Part shown: in pieces, positions 20,907 to 30,974 of the stretch | Layout: the number at the start of each line of letters is the position of its first letter | Numbering within the stretch: position 1 is the stretch's first letter | Assembly: GCF_963678635.1 (NCBI RefSeq) | Contig: NC_087066.1 | Location: 46,785,129-46,849,128, forward strand | Source: Symsagittifera roscoffensis | Lineage: Eukaryota; Xenacoelomorpha; Acoela; Convolutidae | Direction of reading: 5' to 3' | Length of the DNA stretch: 64,000 nucleotides | Made by a program: the position numbers and the translations under genes | Notes under the pieces: generated by a model | Databases searched by the model: none | What the model was told of the DNA's origin: nothing | Seen by the model: the letters and a program-made list of their open reading frames with translations, nothing else

Positions 20907-21310
20907 AGAATCATGACTGTAGTGAGTTTTCTTATATTGGTGTTGGTGATTTTTTTTGTTTGTTTTTCAGGCAAAAGTCTCAAAATTTGTTCACGCCAAA
21001 ATGTGGTTTTTCGCGGTTTGACTTTTGATTTTGTTTAAGTTCACTTCATTTCATTTTTAAAAGGAAGGTCAATTCCACTATCGAACAGCAAAAGTGTAAA
21101 GATTGATGTCTTGTATCGAAAGTGCAATTTAATTTACAGATTTCCCAACGGAATAAAAAGTTTGCTGATCCAGTTTTCTCAAATTGGGTTAATTTATCAT
21201 AAAGTCAGTCATAAATTGTTTTGGAGATTCAAATAATTTTAGGGCATCTTTTTTTACTTCAGTAATTTTTGCTTTGAATTTTAATTTCGCTGTTGGCTGT
21301 GTTTTGGTTT
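20907..21310 (+). mobile_element. AATGAACG-hairpin repeat, copy 3
   Basis: AATCATGACTGTAGTGAGTT/TTATATTGG starts the copy. CGAACAGCAAAAGTGTAAAG, TTTCCCAACGGAATAAAA and CAGTTTTCTCAAATTGGGTT follow in the standard order. The end motif is decayed (CGCTGTTGGCTGTG). Nothing recognised lies between 21310 and the CAP exon at 21759. Confidence 0.55.
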
Positions 21311-21758
21311 TGTTGGGATTTTTTTCTAGAATTTGTTAACTCACTTTTTTTTCGTATTTTGGCTTTTCAGGTTATTTTCTGTCAATTTGTTGAAGGGAAA
21401 GGGAAGGCAAATTACCTTCTCCGATAATTATGTTGCACATGGCGCAAAAACGTGATTTACTTTTAAATTCAAAAGTGGATTCTAGTCGGTTTTGTATACG
21501 CCATAAATGTGCCGTATTTTTTAAAATGCTTCAAAAGTAATCAGTTTTTTTTTCGGTTTCGGAGTTCATAGGGTATCTGCCTGTTGGCTATGTTTTATGA
21601 ATTATGTGTGTCACAAACTGGTGATAATGTGATACACATTTCAAGATGCTTTAAGAGTTTTTTTCGAGTGAAATTTCAAATTTGTGCTAATTTATGGTTG
21701 TTTTTTTTGTCAGTTTCTGTCGTATGTTGCTTGAATATATTCTTTATTGTTTTTTTAG

Positions 21759-21838
21759 CCTGGAAGACCTCAGGATTTTGTGAAGGAATGTATGGACTCA
21801 ACTACTTTCTACGGAAACAAGGCTATTAAAGCCGGAGG
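21759..21838 (+). CDS. CAP: CAP helical folded domain, cassette 2, exon C
   Basis: 80 nt between tttttttag and gtatgt, phase 0 in and phase 2 out, as for 11550-11629. The peptide PGRPQDFVKECMDSTTFYGN, then KAIKAG, aligns with vertebrate [23 protein letters not shown]: the P..FVKE and FY.N patterns are kept. The next intron (21839-22380) holds no recognised feature. Confidence 0.93.
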
Positions 21839-22380
21839 GTATGTTAGTTGGATCTATTCAGCAATCTCCCCCCTCCCCAACCTACCCTATGGTATCTACT
21901 CCCCCAGTAAATCAGAACTCTTTTGCTGCTTTTTGATTGCTCGAAAATTCTCTGATTTAATCTACTTAACAATAGTAGTGTTATGTAGATCCTGATATTT
22001 AAGTGACAAATGACATTTTGCGTTAAATTTATATGGTAGATTTAGATCTATAATTTTTTTGCGAAGAAAATTTATGTGAACAATATTAATTCAAAAATGC
22101 TATTACAATTTTTTTGAAAAAAAGATTTAGATGCAAAGGATACTTTTTAAGGCAGTACTACTGTATAAGAGTAGACTTAAAAATGAAATCAGCCTGTATT
22201 TTAAAAAATAAAAACTGACGAAGTCTTTTTTAAAAACGAATACAGCCGAACGTTGGTTGCTATAGCTATGTCAGCAGATAGCATTTGTAGAAACTGAAGC
22301 ACTCCTGATGTCTGCTTTACAGCTAGATTCATAACGATATTGTTCTTTTTCAATCTAAAATTGTTTTTTGTTTATTATAG

Positions 22381-22483
22381 GGATGAAGAGAAGGCCTGGT
22401 TCAAGAGTCTAGCTCAGTACATGCGCATTCTGCAGCAGACGCTCAAAGACTTCTACCCCAGTGGTCTCGTCTGGAAGGGAAAG
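22381..22483 (+). CDS. CAP: CAP helical folded domain, cassette 2, exon D
   Basis: 103 nt between tttattatag and gtaacc; phase 2 in, phase 0 out. The peptide DEEKAWFKSLAQYMRILQQT, then KDFYPSGLVWKGK, is the last HFD helix and the short exit strand. It shares KAW, K, L, Q, D and SGL.WKG with cassette 1. Its phase-0 donor joins the shared proline-rich exon at 23031. The 22484-23030 intron shows no recognised feature. Confidence 0.95.
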
Positions 22484-23030
22484 GTAACCACCATTCAAAG
22501 TATTAGCCTTGTTTGCACTAAAGTAGTAGAAAGCACGTCTAGTGTGAATAATAGGACGGTTTGAGCTAAAATATTTGCTCGAATGAATTACAAGACGGCT
22601 TCATGTTTAATCACTATATAATTCTGGTTGAACCGAGGGCATGTGCGTGTTGAAAGAGACAATACGTAATCTTAAGGTTTGCTAATGTCTCATTGAGTTG
22701 AATGTTTGCTGCATTTAACCACTGACTGTAGTTAATAACGAAACCAGTTCTGATCTGGTTGGAATACGTGTATCTTGTCTCTCAATTGTCGACGAAACTG
22801 TGAAACATAGAGTTTGTTCACTTCCACGTTTCTGTTGACAGACGGACCGTTTAAAATCCATGGTAAATGTCCCTATAGACACACTTTAATTCAGTAGTTT
22901 GGTTTATTTGACTAGAAAAAGAATATCCTGATTTCATTCGGGTCGTCGAAAAATATTACACAAAAATTAAAAGTTTATTTGATCATTTTCAACTACTTCT
23001 TGTTGCTGATTCCGACGGCGTCAATTTTAG

Positions 23031-23205
23031 ACTCCTATCGGACAATCATCAGGTGCTGCTGCTCCCCCTCCCCCACCTCCAGGCGGACTTCCTCCTCCGC
23101 CGCCACCCGTAGCCGCTAGTGCCCACTCGGGTGGATCCTCCTCCGGTGACGACGGAAGAACTGAACTGTTCTCACAGCTAAACAAGGGCACAGACATTAC
23201 CAAAG
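23031..23205 (+). CDS. CAP: CAP proline-rich linker and start of WH2, shared exon E
   Basis: 175 nt between tcaattttag and gtgagt; phase 0 in, phase 1 out. It opens with TPIGQSSGAA, then two polyproline runs (six Pro each, separated by GGL), a Ser/Gly-rich spacer, and TELFSQLNKGTDITK. Polyproline here is the profilin- and SH3-binding P1 region of CAP. LFSQLNKGTDIT matches the LFAQINQGESIT that begins the WH2 actin-binding motif. It is the first exon present only once, and both HFD cassettes reach it in frame. Confidence 0.96.
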
Positions 23206-23559
23206 GTGAGTCCGAATAAACCTTGTAATTTTGTGATGAAGTTCAGAGATTTGATCCAAAAAGATATGCAACATATATCAACCCTATCTCATTTTAGCGC
23301 ATCTCGGGAAAAAAGCTGATTGTTTAAAATGCTATTTATGTGATTATTTACACAAGCAAGCAAAGCTTGTGTTATAGCAAGAACTCTTTTTTTTCCAATT
23401 CAAGTCGCAAATATTGTTGCGACGCAAGTATTGTTGCGACAAAATGTGTTCATTTTGAAAGTGTTCATTTTGATCAATAACCAGCTATTAAGTACAGCCA
23501 ATGCTAAGGATATTAACACTCACTATTATATTACAAATAGCAATTTAGCTTCAAGGTAT

Positions 23560-23720
23560 CGTGGATCTGTAGCGTAGAGGTAGGTAAGGAGACTCGCAAC
23601 AAAAAAGAGGGTTCGAACTTTGGCAAGGTCGGATGTTTTTATTAAACTTTTTCCTGCACCAGTTAAAATGCGTCCGCTCTATCAATTGAGGCATGTCAAC
23701 TGGTAAATTTCTTTATTTAC
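23560..23720. repeat. tRNA-like repeat, both orientations
   Basis: A + strand TAGCGTAGAGGTAGG (A-box-like) with GGTTCGAAC 45 bases on, and a - strand GCCTCAATTGATAGAGCGG (A-box-like) at about 23680-23700. The central GTTCGAAC is its own complement, so either strand could serve as B box. Neither side folds into a full cloverleaf. A decayed repeat tail (TGTATGCGAAGTTCAACTTC) follows at 23870. Confidence 0.4.
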
Positions 23721-24078
23721 TGGTATAAACTGACCGGTACTGCTAATGCGTCATAATTGGCTTGGGTCACTTAGCAATTATGTCGACTCATAATTGGCGT
23801 GCGTCACTTGAGAAATTTTGTAGACTTATTCAATTTTACCCATTAGCGTTATCAGTAAAAATTTTGCTCGTGTATGCGAAGTTCAACTTCGCCTCTGTGT
23901 AAACTTTCCGATGATGGTTTTTCAAATCTATGTTTTTTTCAGAAAATCGGCAACAAATCTGTCGCTATAAATAAGGGTTCCACATCTTCTGCAGCACACT
24001 TGGCCCAGCGTTAAAATTTATGCATGTTTCGATTCCTGCTAGAACCTGTTGGTTTGCACATTCAGAGGTTCTCCTATT

Positions 24079-24545
24079 AGGAGTAATGAACGTAGTGAGT
24101 ACTCTTATATAGGTCGTGGTGATTTTTTTCAGGAAAAAGTTTAAAAATTTGTTGACGCTCAATTTTGATTTTTCGTGGTTTGACTTGTGATATCTTTTTA
24201 AGTTAAGTGCATTTCTATTGTTAAAAGAAAGGTAAGCTCCACTATCGAACAGAAAAAAGCAAAGGTTACGAAAAACATGATCGACTTCTGATTTCGAAAA
24301 TGAAAATTAATTATCAGATTTCCCAGCGAAATAAAAGTTATACGTATTGATCCAGCTTTCTCAAGTTAAGTTAACTGTACCAAAAAAAGTGTTTATCATA
24401 AATTGAATTGTTCTACAAATTGAAAGAGCTTTAAGGACATCTATTTTTTTCTTCGAAACTCAAAAATTGAAGTTTCTTGAAAAAATAAGGCAATTTTTTT
24501 CAGTTTCCTTGCGTTCATTACTCTTTTCCAAATGTTATTTTCCAC
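24079..24545 (+). mobile_element. AATGAACG-hairpin repeat, copy 4 (near consensus)
   Basis: AGTAATGAACGTAGTGAGTA, then CTCTTATATAGG, forms imperfect arms AGTA/TACT just before TATATAG. Internal order as in the other copies; it ends GCGTTCATTACTCTTTTCCA. A diverged second start (AGTAATAAATGTAGTGAGTA) follows at 24748. Confidence 0.7.
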
Positions 24546-24929
24546 GTTTTTTTGGTCGTTTAGTTGTCGCAGCGCGGACTTTTCAATTCGAGTGAGCAAT
24601 TTTACTACATTTGGAAGCCTGTTTGATTTATTTATGTAATTTGTGAATTTATCATCCCTTATTCTTTATAATGCCCCTTCTCTATCTTCTGTCGTTTTTT
24701 TTCGCATTAGAGCTTTAATCGCCCGAAATGGTTTCGGCCTTTATTTAAGAGTAATAAATGTAGTGAGTAGTCTTATAAATGTCTTGGTGATTTTTTGCTG
24801 GAAAATTCTCAAACTTTGTTCGCTCACTTCCGATTTTTCGCGGTTTAGCTAGCTAACTTCCTTTCCTTTGTTAAAAGGCAGGCCAACTCCACACTATCGA
24901 TCAGCAAATTGTGAAGGTCATTTTTACAA

Positions 24930-25281
24930 TTCATGTCTCGCAGTATTTTTGAATTGCATAATTTATGAATAGTTTGGCTTTGAGCTTTCGAGTTTATTAC
25001 ATCCAAAGTTGTGGAGGACTTCACGGTGTTATATTCCAAATTATTACCTGCCAATTTGAATGTGGACTTTTGTTGCATCGCAGTGGCAATTTAGTAGCGT
25101 TTTTAGCTGCTTTTTCATGACTAGTGGTTGGCGGTTGTTAAGCATTCGTGGCCGAGCGTGCAGGGCGTGAGACTCCTAGTTTCGAGGTTGCAGGTTCGAA
25201 TCCGATACGTCGCTGATTTCTATTTTTTCTTATTTCACTCTATGAAAATGTTTTTTTTGTCGTGTTCTCGCTTGTGTTTTC
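24930..25281 (+). mobile_element. tRNA-like (SINE-type) element, copy 4
   Basis: The tRNA-like segment 25141-25205 has GTGGCCGAGCGTGCAGGGCG as A box region and a perfect B box GGTTCGAATCC at 25192-25202. It is followed by the family body (CGTCGCTGATTTCTATTTTT) but has lost the tail hairpin. The upstream 200 bp (GAATTGCATAATTTATGAAT onward) is shared with the copy at 26900-27270. Confidence 0.65.
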
Positions 25282-25516
25282 TTTAAACGCCATCTTTTAA
25301 AAGGTTTTTCGAATCATGTTTTCGCAAAGTTGATTTCTAATATACCTTTCTTAAATTTTACGGTCGATTGTGCTCAAAATTTAGGAGTTCAAGACGAATA
25401 ATCAAGACACATTGAAAAAGAAACTATTTTCGGTTCTTTTTTTCATTGTGTTTGGAACATTCGGCACTACTTGCACAGCAATCTGCTGTCCTTGTTATGC
25501 TATTCGGTTTCCATGG

Positions 25517-25985
25517 TTAATGAACGTCTTGAAGACTCTTATATAGGTCTTGCTGAGTTTTTTTTGTTTTTTTTTTCTCGAAAAGTTTCAAGTCTCTAAT
25601 AACTACAGATGTGCATTCATACATATGAATGCATTTGTGAATGCACTTGGCTGTATATGCACTTTTTGAGTTCAAATGAAATTCAATTGCTAAAAGTGAC
25701 ATAAAAAGCACTCTCCAAATACGAACGTGGAAATGGCGTGAAAAATCGTGAACGATTTCTAGTTTCGAAAGTGGAATTTATTTTTAGGTTTTCTAGCAGA
25801 AGAAAAACTTTTCCTATTTATCCAATTTTCTCCAATTCGGTTACTTCTATCCAAAAAATCAAAGAGCTTTAAGGACATTTATTTTTTGTTTGAAATTCGA
25901 AAGTTTAATTTTTTCAAAAAAGCGTAATTTTTTCAATGTTTCTTTGCGTTCCTTTTTTGAAAGTTTCTTTTGGCTGTTTTTCGTA
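25517..25985 (+). mobile_element. AATGAACG-hairpin repeat, copy 5
   Basis: GGTTAATGAACGTCTTGAAG, then ACTCTTATATAGGTC, the self-complementary block GTGCATTCATACATATGAAT at about 25611, GATTTCTAGTTTCGAAAGTGG, and a decayed GCGTTCC end. 25986-26899 has short frames but no recognised gene or repeat. Confidence 0.6.
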
Positions 25986-26899
25986 CTAAGCCCTGTGGGT
26001 TCGACCTGTGGAGAATCAAGTGTCGTGGGTTTTTGAAGTATTTTTTGGCCGCGATGAAATATGCTGTGTGTCTCTTTTGGGCACCTACATTAGATACGGT
26101 CAACGCGTCGAACATGTGGAAAGAAAAACGTCAGACTCCGAGTCAGTATAAAAATGAAATTCTCTCCATGTTCCAAGAAGGATAATGACGGAGTTTAATT
26201 TGATAGCATTGGCATATAGGGTTTAATTAGAAAATTAGAAAATGAAGAATTAGTTTTGTTCCCTGAGCTCATTAACGCCTTTTAGCTATGTAAGAAAGTT
26301 CAATCGGCGGAATATTATAAGGCGATTATCAGATATCTTTAGTGGCAATTTTGCCTGAAACATCTAGACTAGTGTAGCTTAATTGGAAATGATTTCTGAA
26401 ATGTTTGGAATTTTCTTGCGGGGGTTGCTACTGATTGTATACCATGTTTTCTTTCTCGTTTACATAACTCAGTTTGCGGTGTAAATAACTTTGACATTTT
26501 GGTTTATATAATAACAAACTACTCACTGATAGCCCCAATCCAGGAAGCTCAATTTTGACATCTATAAATAAATAATGTCTCATAGGCTAAAATGACTCGG
26601 AATTCTTCTTTTGTCGAGCTGAATAGCTGTGTCAATCTAAATTAAGTTTTGCGAATTTCATGTTTCAATAAACGGATTTTTTTACACTTGCGAAGTAAAG
26701 TGTTTTATTTCGAACTTTCTTTTTTCCAACCTAAGCCGCAATTATTGGTGCCACATATGTAGCATGTGCTTTGATATTCGAATAGTAATAATAGTAATAA
26801 GTTTACATAGTTGATGCATTTTTAATTCATCAAATGAACCGAAAAAAGCTATTGGTTTCAAACAATATAACAAAAATAAAAACTCGATTTCCAAATTTT

Positions 26900-27270
26900 C
26901 AATATCATTTTATATCGCAGTTATTTGAATTGCATAATTTATTCAATGTGGCTTTATGCTTTGCGATTGTTTAGGTGCAAAATTGTGCCTTTTTGTATTT
27001 GGTGCTACTTTTGCTGCGTCGAATTGGCAATTTATTCGCATATGTAGCTGCGTTATTGGTGGCTAGCTAGTTTTTGGAAATTTAAGCATCCCTGGCTGAG
27101 TGATTTGTGCGTGAGACTCAAAACTGCTATGTCGCAGACTCGAATCCGTCACGTAGCGGAATTTTTGCCAATTCGAGGCCTATTTCCTGTTTTTCTTTTG
27201 TCACCTGATAGAGCTGCTTTTCGGTCGTGTTCTCGCAAGTGTTTGCGAACCGTAGCTTCGCTTTTGTGTT
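26900..27270 (+). mobile_element. tRNA-like (SINE-type) element, copy 5
   Basis: Upstream block GAATTGCATAATTTATTCAA as in copy 4, tRNA-like part at 27083-27150 with GGCTGAGTGATTTGTGCG and a weakened B box (GACTCGAATCC), body ACGTAGCGGAATTTTTGCCA and tail TTTGCGAACCGTAGCTTCGC. Confidence 0.6.
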
Positions 27271-27584
27271 TAAATTGTGGTGGTAGAATTTGATTTTATT
27301 GCGGACTGCATATCAACGGCTCCCCACCCCTTCCGTGCTTTCCGTTTTATGGCCCTAAAACTCCTAATTTAAATTTTTAGGGATTGGGTGCTAAAATTAC
27401 CTCAAAAAGATAGTTTCTCAAAAGGGGTGTGTCGTTTTAACCGGACAGTTCTAAATGGCTGACCTAACAAAAGAACAAAAGAGTAGTTTGAACGTATCCG
27501 GTCTCTGTTGAAAATTAGTTTTTGCCACCTAGATACCAGAAAATGATTTTTTTTGTAAATGCAATTTGATGGCTGCGTGTTTAG

Positions 27585-27760
27585 GACTGAAGAAGGTGAC
27601 TAAAGACATGCAGACTCACAAGCATCCGGAGTTGAGAGCCGGTGCAGTGGTCACCGCAGTCGAGAAGAAAGGAGAGGGGGCATCTGCTGCTAAACCAGCG
27701 GCAGCCAAAGTTGAGAAGCCTCCCAAGATGGAGCTGGTCCAGGACAAGAAGTGGATCGTG
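27585..27760 (+). CDS. CAP: CAP WH2 end and linker, shared exon F
   Basis: 176 nt between ggctgcgtgtttag and gttagt; phase 1 in, phase 0 out. The peptide GLKKVTKDMQTHKHPELRAG matches vertebrate [20 protein letters not shown], the second half of the actin-binding WH2 motif. A Lys/Ala/Pro-rich linker (second proline region, here short) and KMELVQDKKWIV follow, the last matching ELEGKKWRV at the start of the CARP domain. It is spliced in frame to ENYKDETVTIE at 29979. A fragment of the dispersed head repeat sits about 30 bp beyond its donor. Confidence 0.96.
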
Positions 27761-27789
27761 GTTAGTATGACTGAGAAAGTTTTGCTATT

Positions 27790-27843
27790 AGAAAGCATTA
27801 TCAAATCGGAATATAGACTTTTTTCGGGTTAACAACTTGTTTA
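27790..27843 (+). repeat. Head-repeat fragment next to a CAP donor site
   Basis: AGCATTATCAAATCGGAATA, then TTTTTCGGGTTAACAACTTGTTTA, is a head of the head/tail family starting about 30 bp after the exon F donor. The rest of the element is absent. Confidence 0.65.
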
Positions 27844-28315
27844 AGAAAGGTAACTAAATCCAAGTTAAATAATGGGTTACTTATAGTACTGCTGTATTAA
27901 CCATTGCTACTCAGTAACTACTGATAAATAATATATCTAGAATTTCCATATTCATTTTTCTGTTATGAATTTGTCGGCTTAGTTCCCCTATAAACGAAGC
28001 TTCCACATTTTCTGCAACACTCTCGGCCTAGCGCTAATGTTTATGCCTGTCTCGATTCCTGTTAGACCTGTTTGTTTGCACATTCAGAAGTTCGCCTATT
28101 AGAGAAGTGTCTGCCCATCGTTTGTCTGATTTTTTTCCCGTTTAGTTGCCACAACGCGGAGTTTTCAAAGCAAGTTGAGCAATTTTTTTGACAGTTGGAA
28201 GCCTTTTTGATTTATTCCTGTAATATGTAAATTTATCAACCTTGATTCTATATAATGCCCCTTCTGTATTTTTTCGCATTAGTTTTATTCGTCTTAAATG
28301 GTTTGGGCCTCTTTT

Positions 28316-28785
28316 TAAGAGTAATGAACGTAGTGAGTACTCTTATATAGGTGTCGGTGATTTTTGTTGCAGAAAAAAGTCTCAAAGTTTGTTCACGCTC
28401 AATTTCGATTTTTCGAGGTTTGACTGATTTATTTTTCAGTTCATATCATTTGTTTTCTTAAAAGTAAGGCAAACTTTAATTATCGAACAGCTAAAATGTA
28501 AAGATCAAAAAAAACGTGGTCGACTTCTATTTTTGCAAGTGGAATTTATTTTTCAGATTTCCCTACGAATTAAAAAAAATCATCTTTCGATCCAGTTTTC
28601 TCAAATTGGGTAAGTTTCATGAAATAAACTCAATCATAAATTTTTCTCGAAATTCAAAGAGCTTATGGCCATTTATTTTTTCTTGATAATTTCGAAAGTT
28701 GGGATGTTTTCAAAAAAGAAGTCATTATTTTATTTGTTTCTTTGCGTTTATTACTCTTTTCCAACTGTAGCTGGCTCTATGTTCA
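28316..28785 (+). mobile_element. AATGAACG-hairpin repeat, copy 6 (near consensus)
   Basis: AAGAGTAATGAACGTAGTGA, then GTACTCTTATATAGG, has perfect 7-base arms AAGAGTA/TACTCTT. It continues with TATCGAACAGCTAAAATGTA, TTTCCCTACGAA and TTTGCGTTTATTACTCTTTT at the end. Confidence 0.7.
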
Positions 28786-29566
28786 AATCGACTTGATCGT
28801 TAAATATTACTTTATTTGAAAAGAAAATATATTTTGGTTTTTGTGCTGTTTCAGAGTGAGAGGCATATAACTTTTTTTTCAAATCAATTCAAACGTTTTC
28901 TATATCAGCAGTTTTGTTTTCGGCTTAACTTGCGTCTACTTAAGTATTTTCGGCTTAGCTGCTACGAAATTTTTTTTTATTATTATTTTAACGCTGATGA
29001 TTGTTTCTCGACAATCGACATTCATGTTTTCCTCCAACCGAAAGACTTTCTAGATAATTGTATGAAATTTTTTGTAATGGATTGGTCATTTTAAAGATTT
29101 TTTTTAGTCGTGATTCGAACGAGTTAGAAAATTTTTACCAGTATCGAGAAAGATATAATTGAGTTTTACGATTTTTCGTCTAATATCGAGCAAGTACATT
29201 GAGCGAGGTTTTGTTTATAATAGGATTGTTATTTAATTCTTGAATTTAAGCCGTGAAAATTAGTTTTCGTTGCAGTAAAATTAGTTTTCGAAATTTCTTT
29301 AAACGCCATCTTTTTAAGGTTTTTCCAATCGTGTTTCCGGCAAAGTTGATTTCGAATATATTTTTAAAGTATTACGGTCGATTGTGCTCAAAGCTTAGGA
29401 GTTAGGATTTCCTTCAGATGCTTTCATCACATGACGAATAATCAAGACACATTGAAAAAGAAACTAGTGCTGTTTAGAACATTCAGCACTACTTGCACAG
29501 CAATCTGCTGTCCTTGTTATGCTATTTGATTTCTAAGATTAAATTACGCTCTAATAAAGCATTGTT

Positions 29567-29870
29567 AAGAGTAATGAACGTAGTGAAAACTCTTATATAG
29601 GTCTTGCTGAGTTTCTTTTTTTTCAGCGAAGTCTTAAAAGTCTCTAATAACTACAGATGTGCATTCATACTTATTGATGCATTTATGAATGCACTTGGGT
29701 GTATATGCTTTTTTTTGAGTTCAAATGAAATTCATCCGCTAAAAGTGACGTAAATAGCACTCTCCAAATACGAACGTTGAAATGGCGCCAAAAATCTTGA
29801 ACGTCTTCTAGTTTCGAAAGGGGAATTTAGTTTTTAGATTTCCAGCGGAATAAAAACTTATTTTTCAGCT
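29567..29870 (+). mobile_element. AATGAACG-hairpin repeat, copy 7 (3' truncated)
   Basis: AAGAGTAATGAACGTAGTGA, then AAACTCTTATATAGG, and the self-complementary GTGCATTCATACTTATTGAT block. It stops at TTTCCAGCGGAATAAAAACT, about 100 bp before CAP exon G. Confidence 0.65.
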
Positions 29871-29978
29871 TCGTGCATGATACCAGAAAAAAGCTCAAAA
29901 AAAGCGCTTTTCATATATGCAAGTAAACATTAAATAAAACTTTGATTTGATAATAATATAATGAGACCATGTGTGTAG

Positions 29979-30182
29979 GAGAACTACAAGGACGAGACAG
30001 TGACGATTGAGATCTCGGACTTCAAGCACACCGTGTATGCCTTCAACTGTAAGAACACCACCTTCATTGTGAAGAACAAGGTCAACTTCATCTCCCTCGA
30101 CAACTGTGCCAAGTGTGGAGTCGTGTTCGATGACCTCCTGTCTTCCGTTGACCTCGTCAACTGCAAGAGTGTACAGATACAA
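29979..30182 (+). CDS. CAP: CAP C-terminal CARP domain, shared exon G
   Basis: 204 nt, 68 codons, phase 0 at both ends (tgtgtag / gtgaga). The peptide ENYKDETVTIEISDFKHTVY and then AFNCKNTTFIVKNKVNFISL matches vertebrate CAP [40 protein letters not shown]. CDDLL-type FDDLLSSVDLVNCKSVQIQ matches FDDVVGIVEIINSKDVKVQV. These are rungs of the right-handed beta-helix of the CARP domain, which binds ADP-actin monomers and promotes ADP-to-ATP exchange after cofilin-driven turnover. Confidence 0.97.
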
Positions 30183-30974
30183 GTGAGACTAGACGATTAT
30201 GACGGCTAAGAATTGAAAACAACCTTTGTTGATTTTTAAGAACTGTCGACGTAATATGATGAGGATTCTCAAATATTTACACTTAGATGGTACAAATGCA
30301 GGCAGGTCTGGGATTGCTTGATTTCCTCGAAATGCTTACAAAAAGTGATGAAACAACTTGACCATGATCATGAATTAGGTCCAAGAAGAACTAAATGTTT
30401 CATGCGCATGTAGATTACCGACGTTGCACGAAACTAATTCTGGATTTGTCGATTGATTTGTTACACTTCTATTATAAAAATGACATCAAATTGTACTCGC
30501 CGTGCTTTTGTTTCAACCTCTTTGATATCATCTATCTATCTATACTATATTTAAATGCGAGTGACAGCTATCTCCCATGTTTAAGCATAATAGTTTTGCA
30601 TGTTTAACGAACGAGTTTTTTCATGTTTAAACTATATCATATATTGCTATGCTTAAGAAAAATTTTAATTAGTTTTCCGCAAGGTCATTAATTTTCAGTA
30701 ATTTTTTCTGTCTGTCTATATACCTGCTTTTCTAAAAAAAAATATGATTGTCTGTCTAGCCGTATCCTAATTTTTAAACTTTCAACGATCTATCTATTAT
30801 ATATTTAAATGCGGGCTTCACTATCTCGTCATGTTTAGGCTTTTTCAACGTATTATTTTTGCATGTTTAACAAAATAATTATTTCATGTTTAAGCTATAT
30901 CGTATTGCTATGGTTAAGGTTTTTTCGATTTTCCAGTTCAAATTCTGTGTTTATTTCATCAAGTTTGAAATTAG

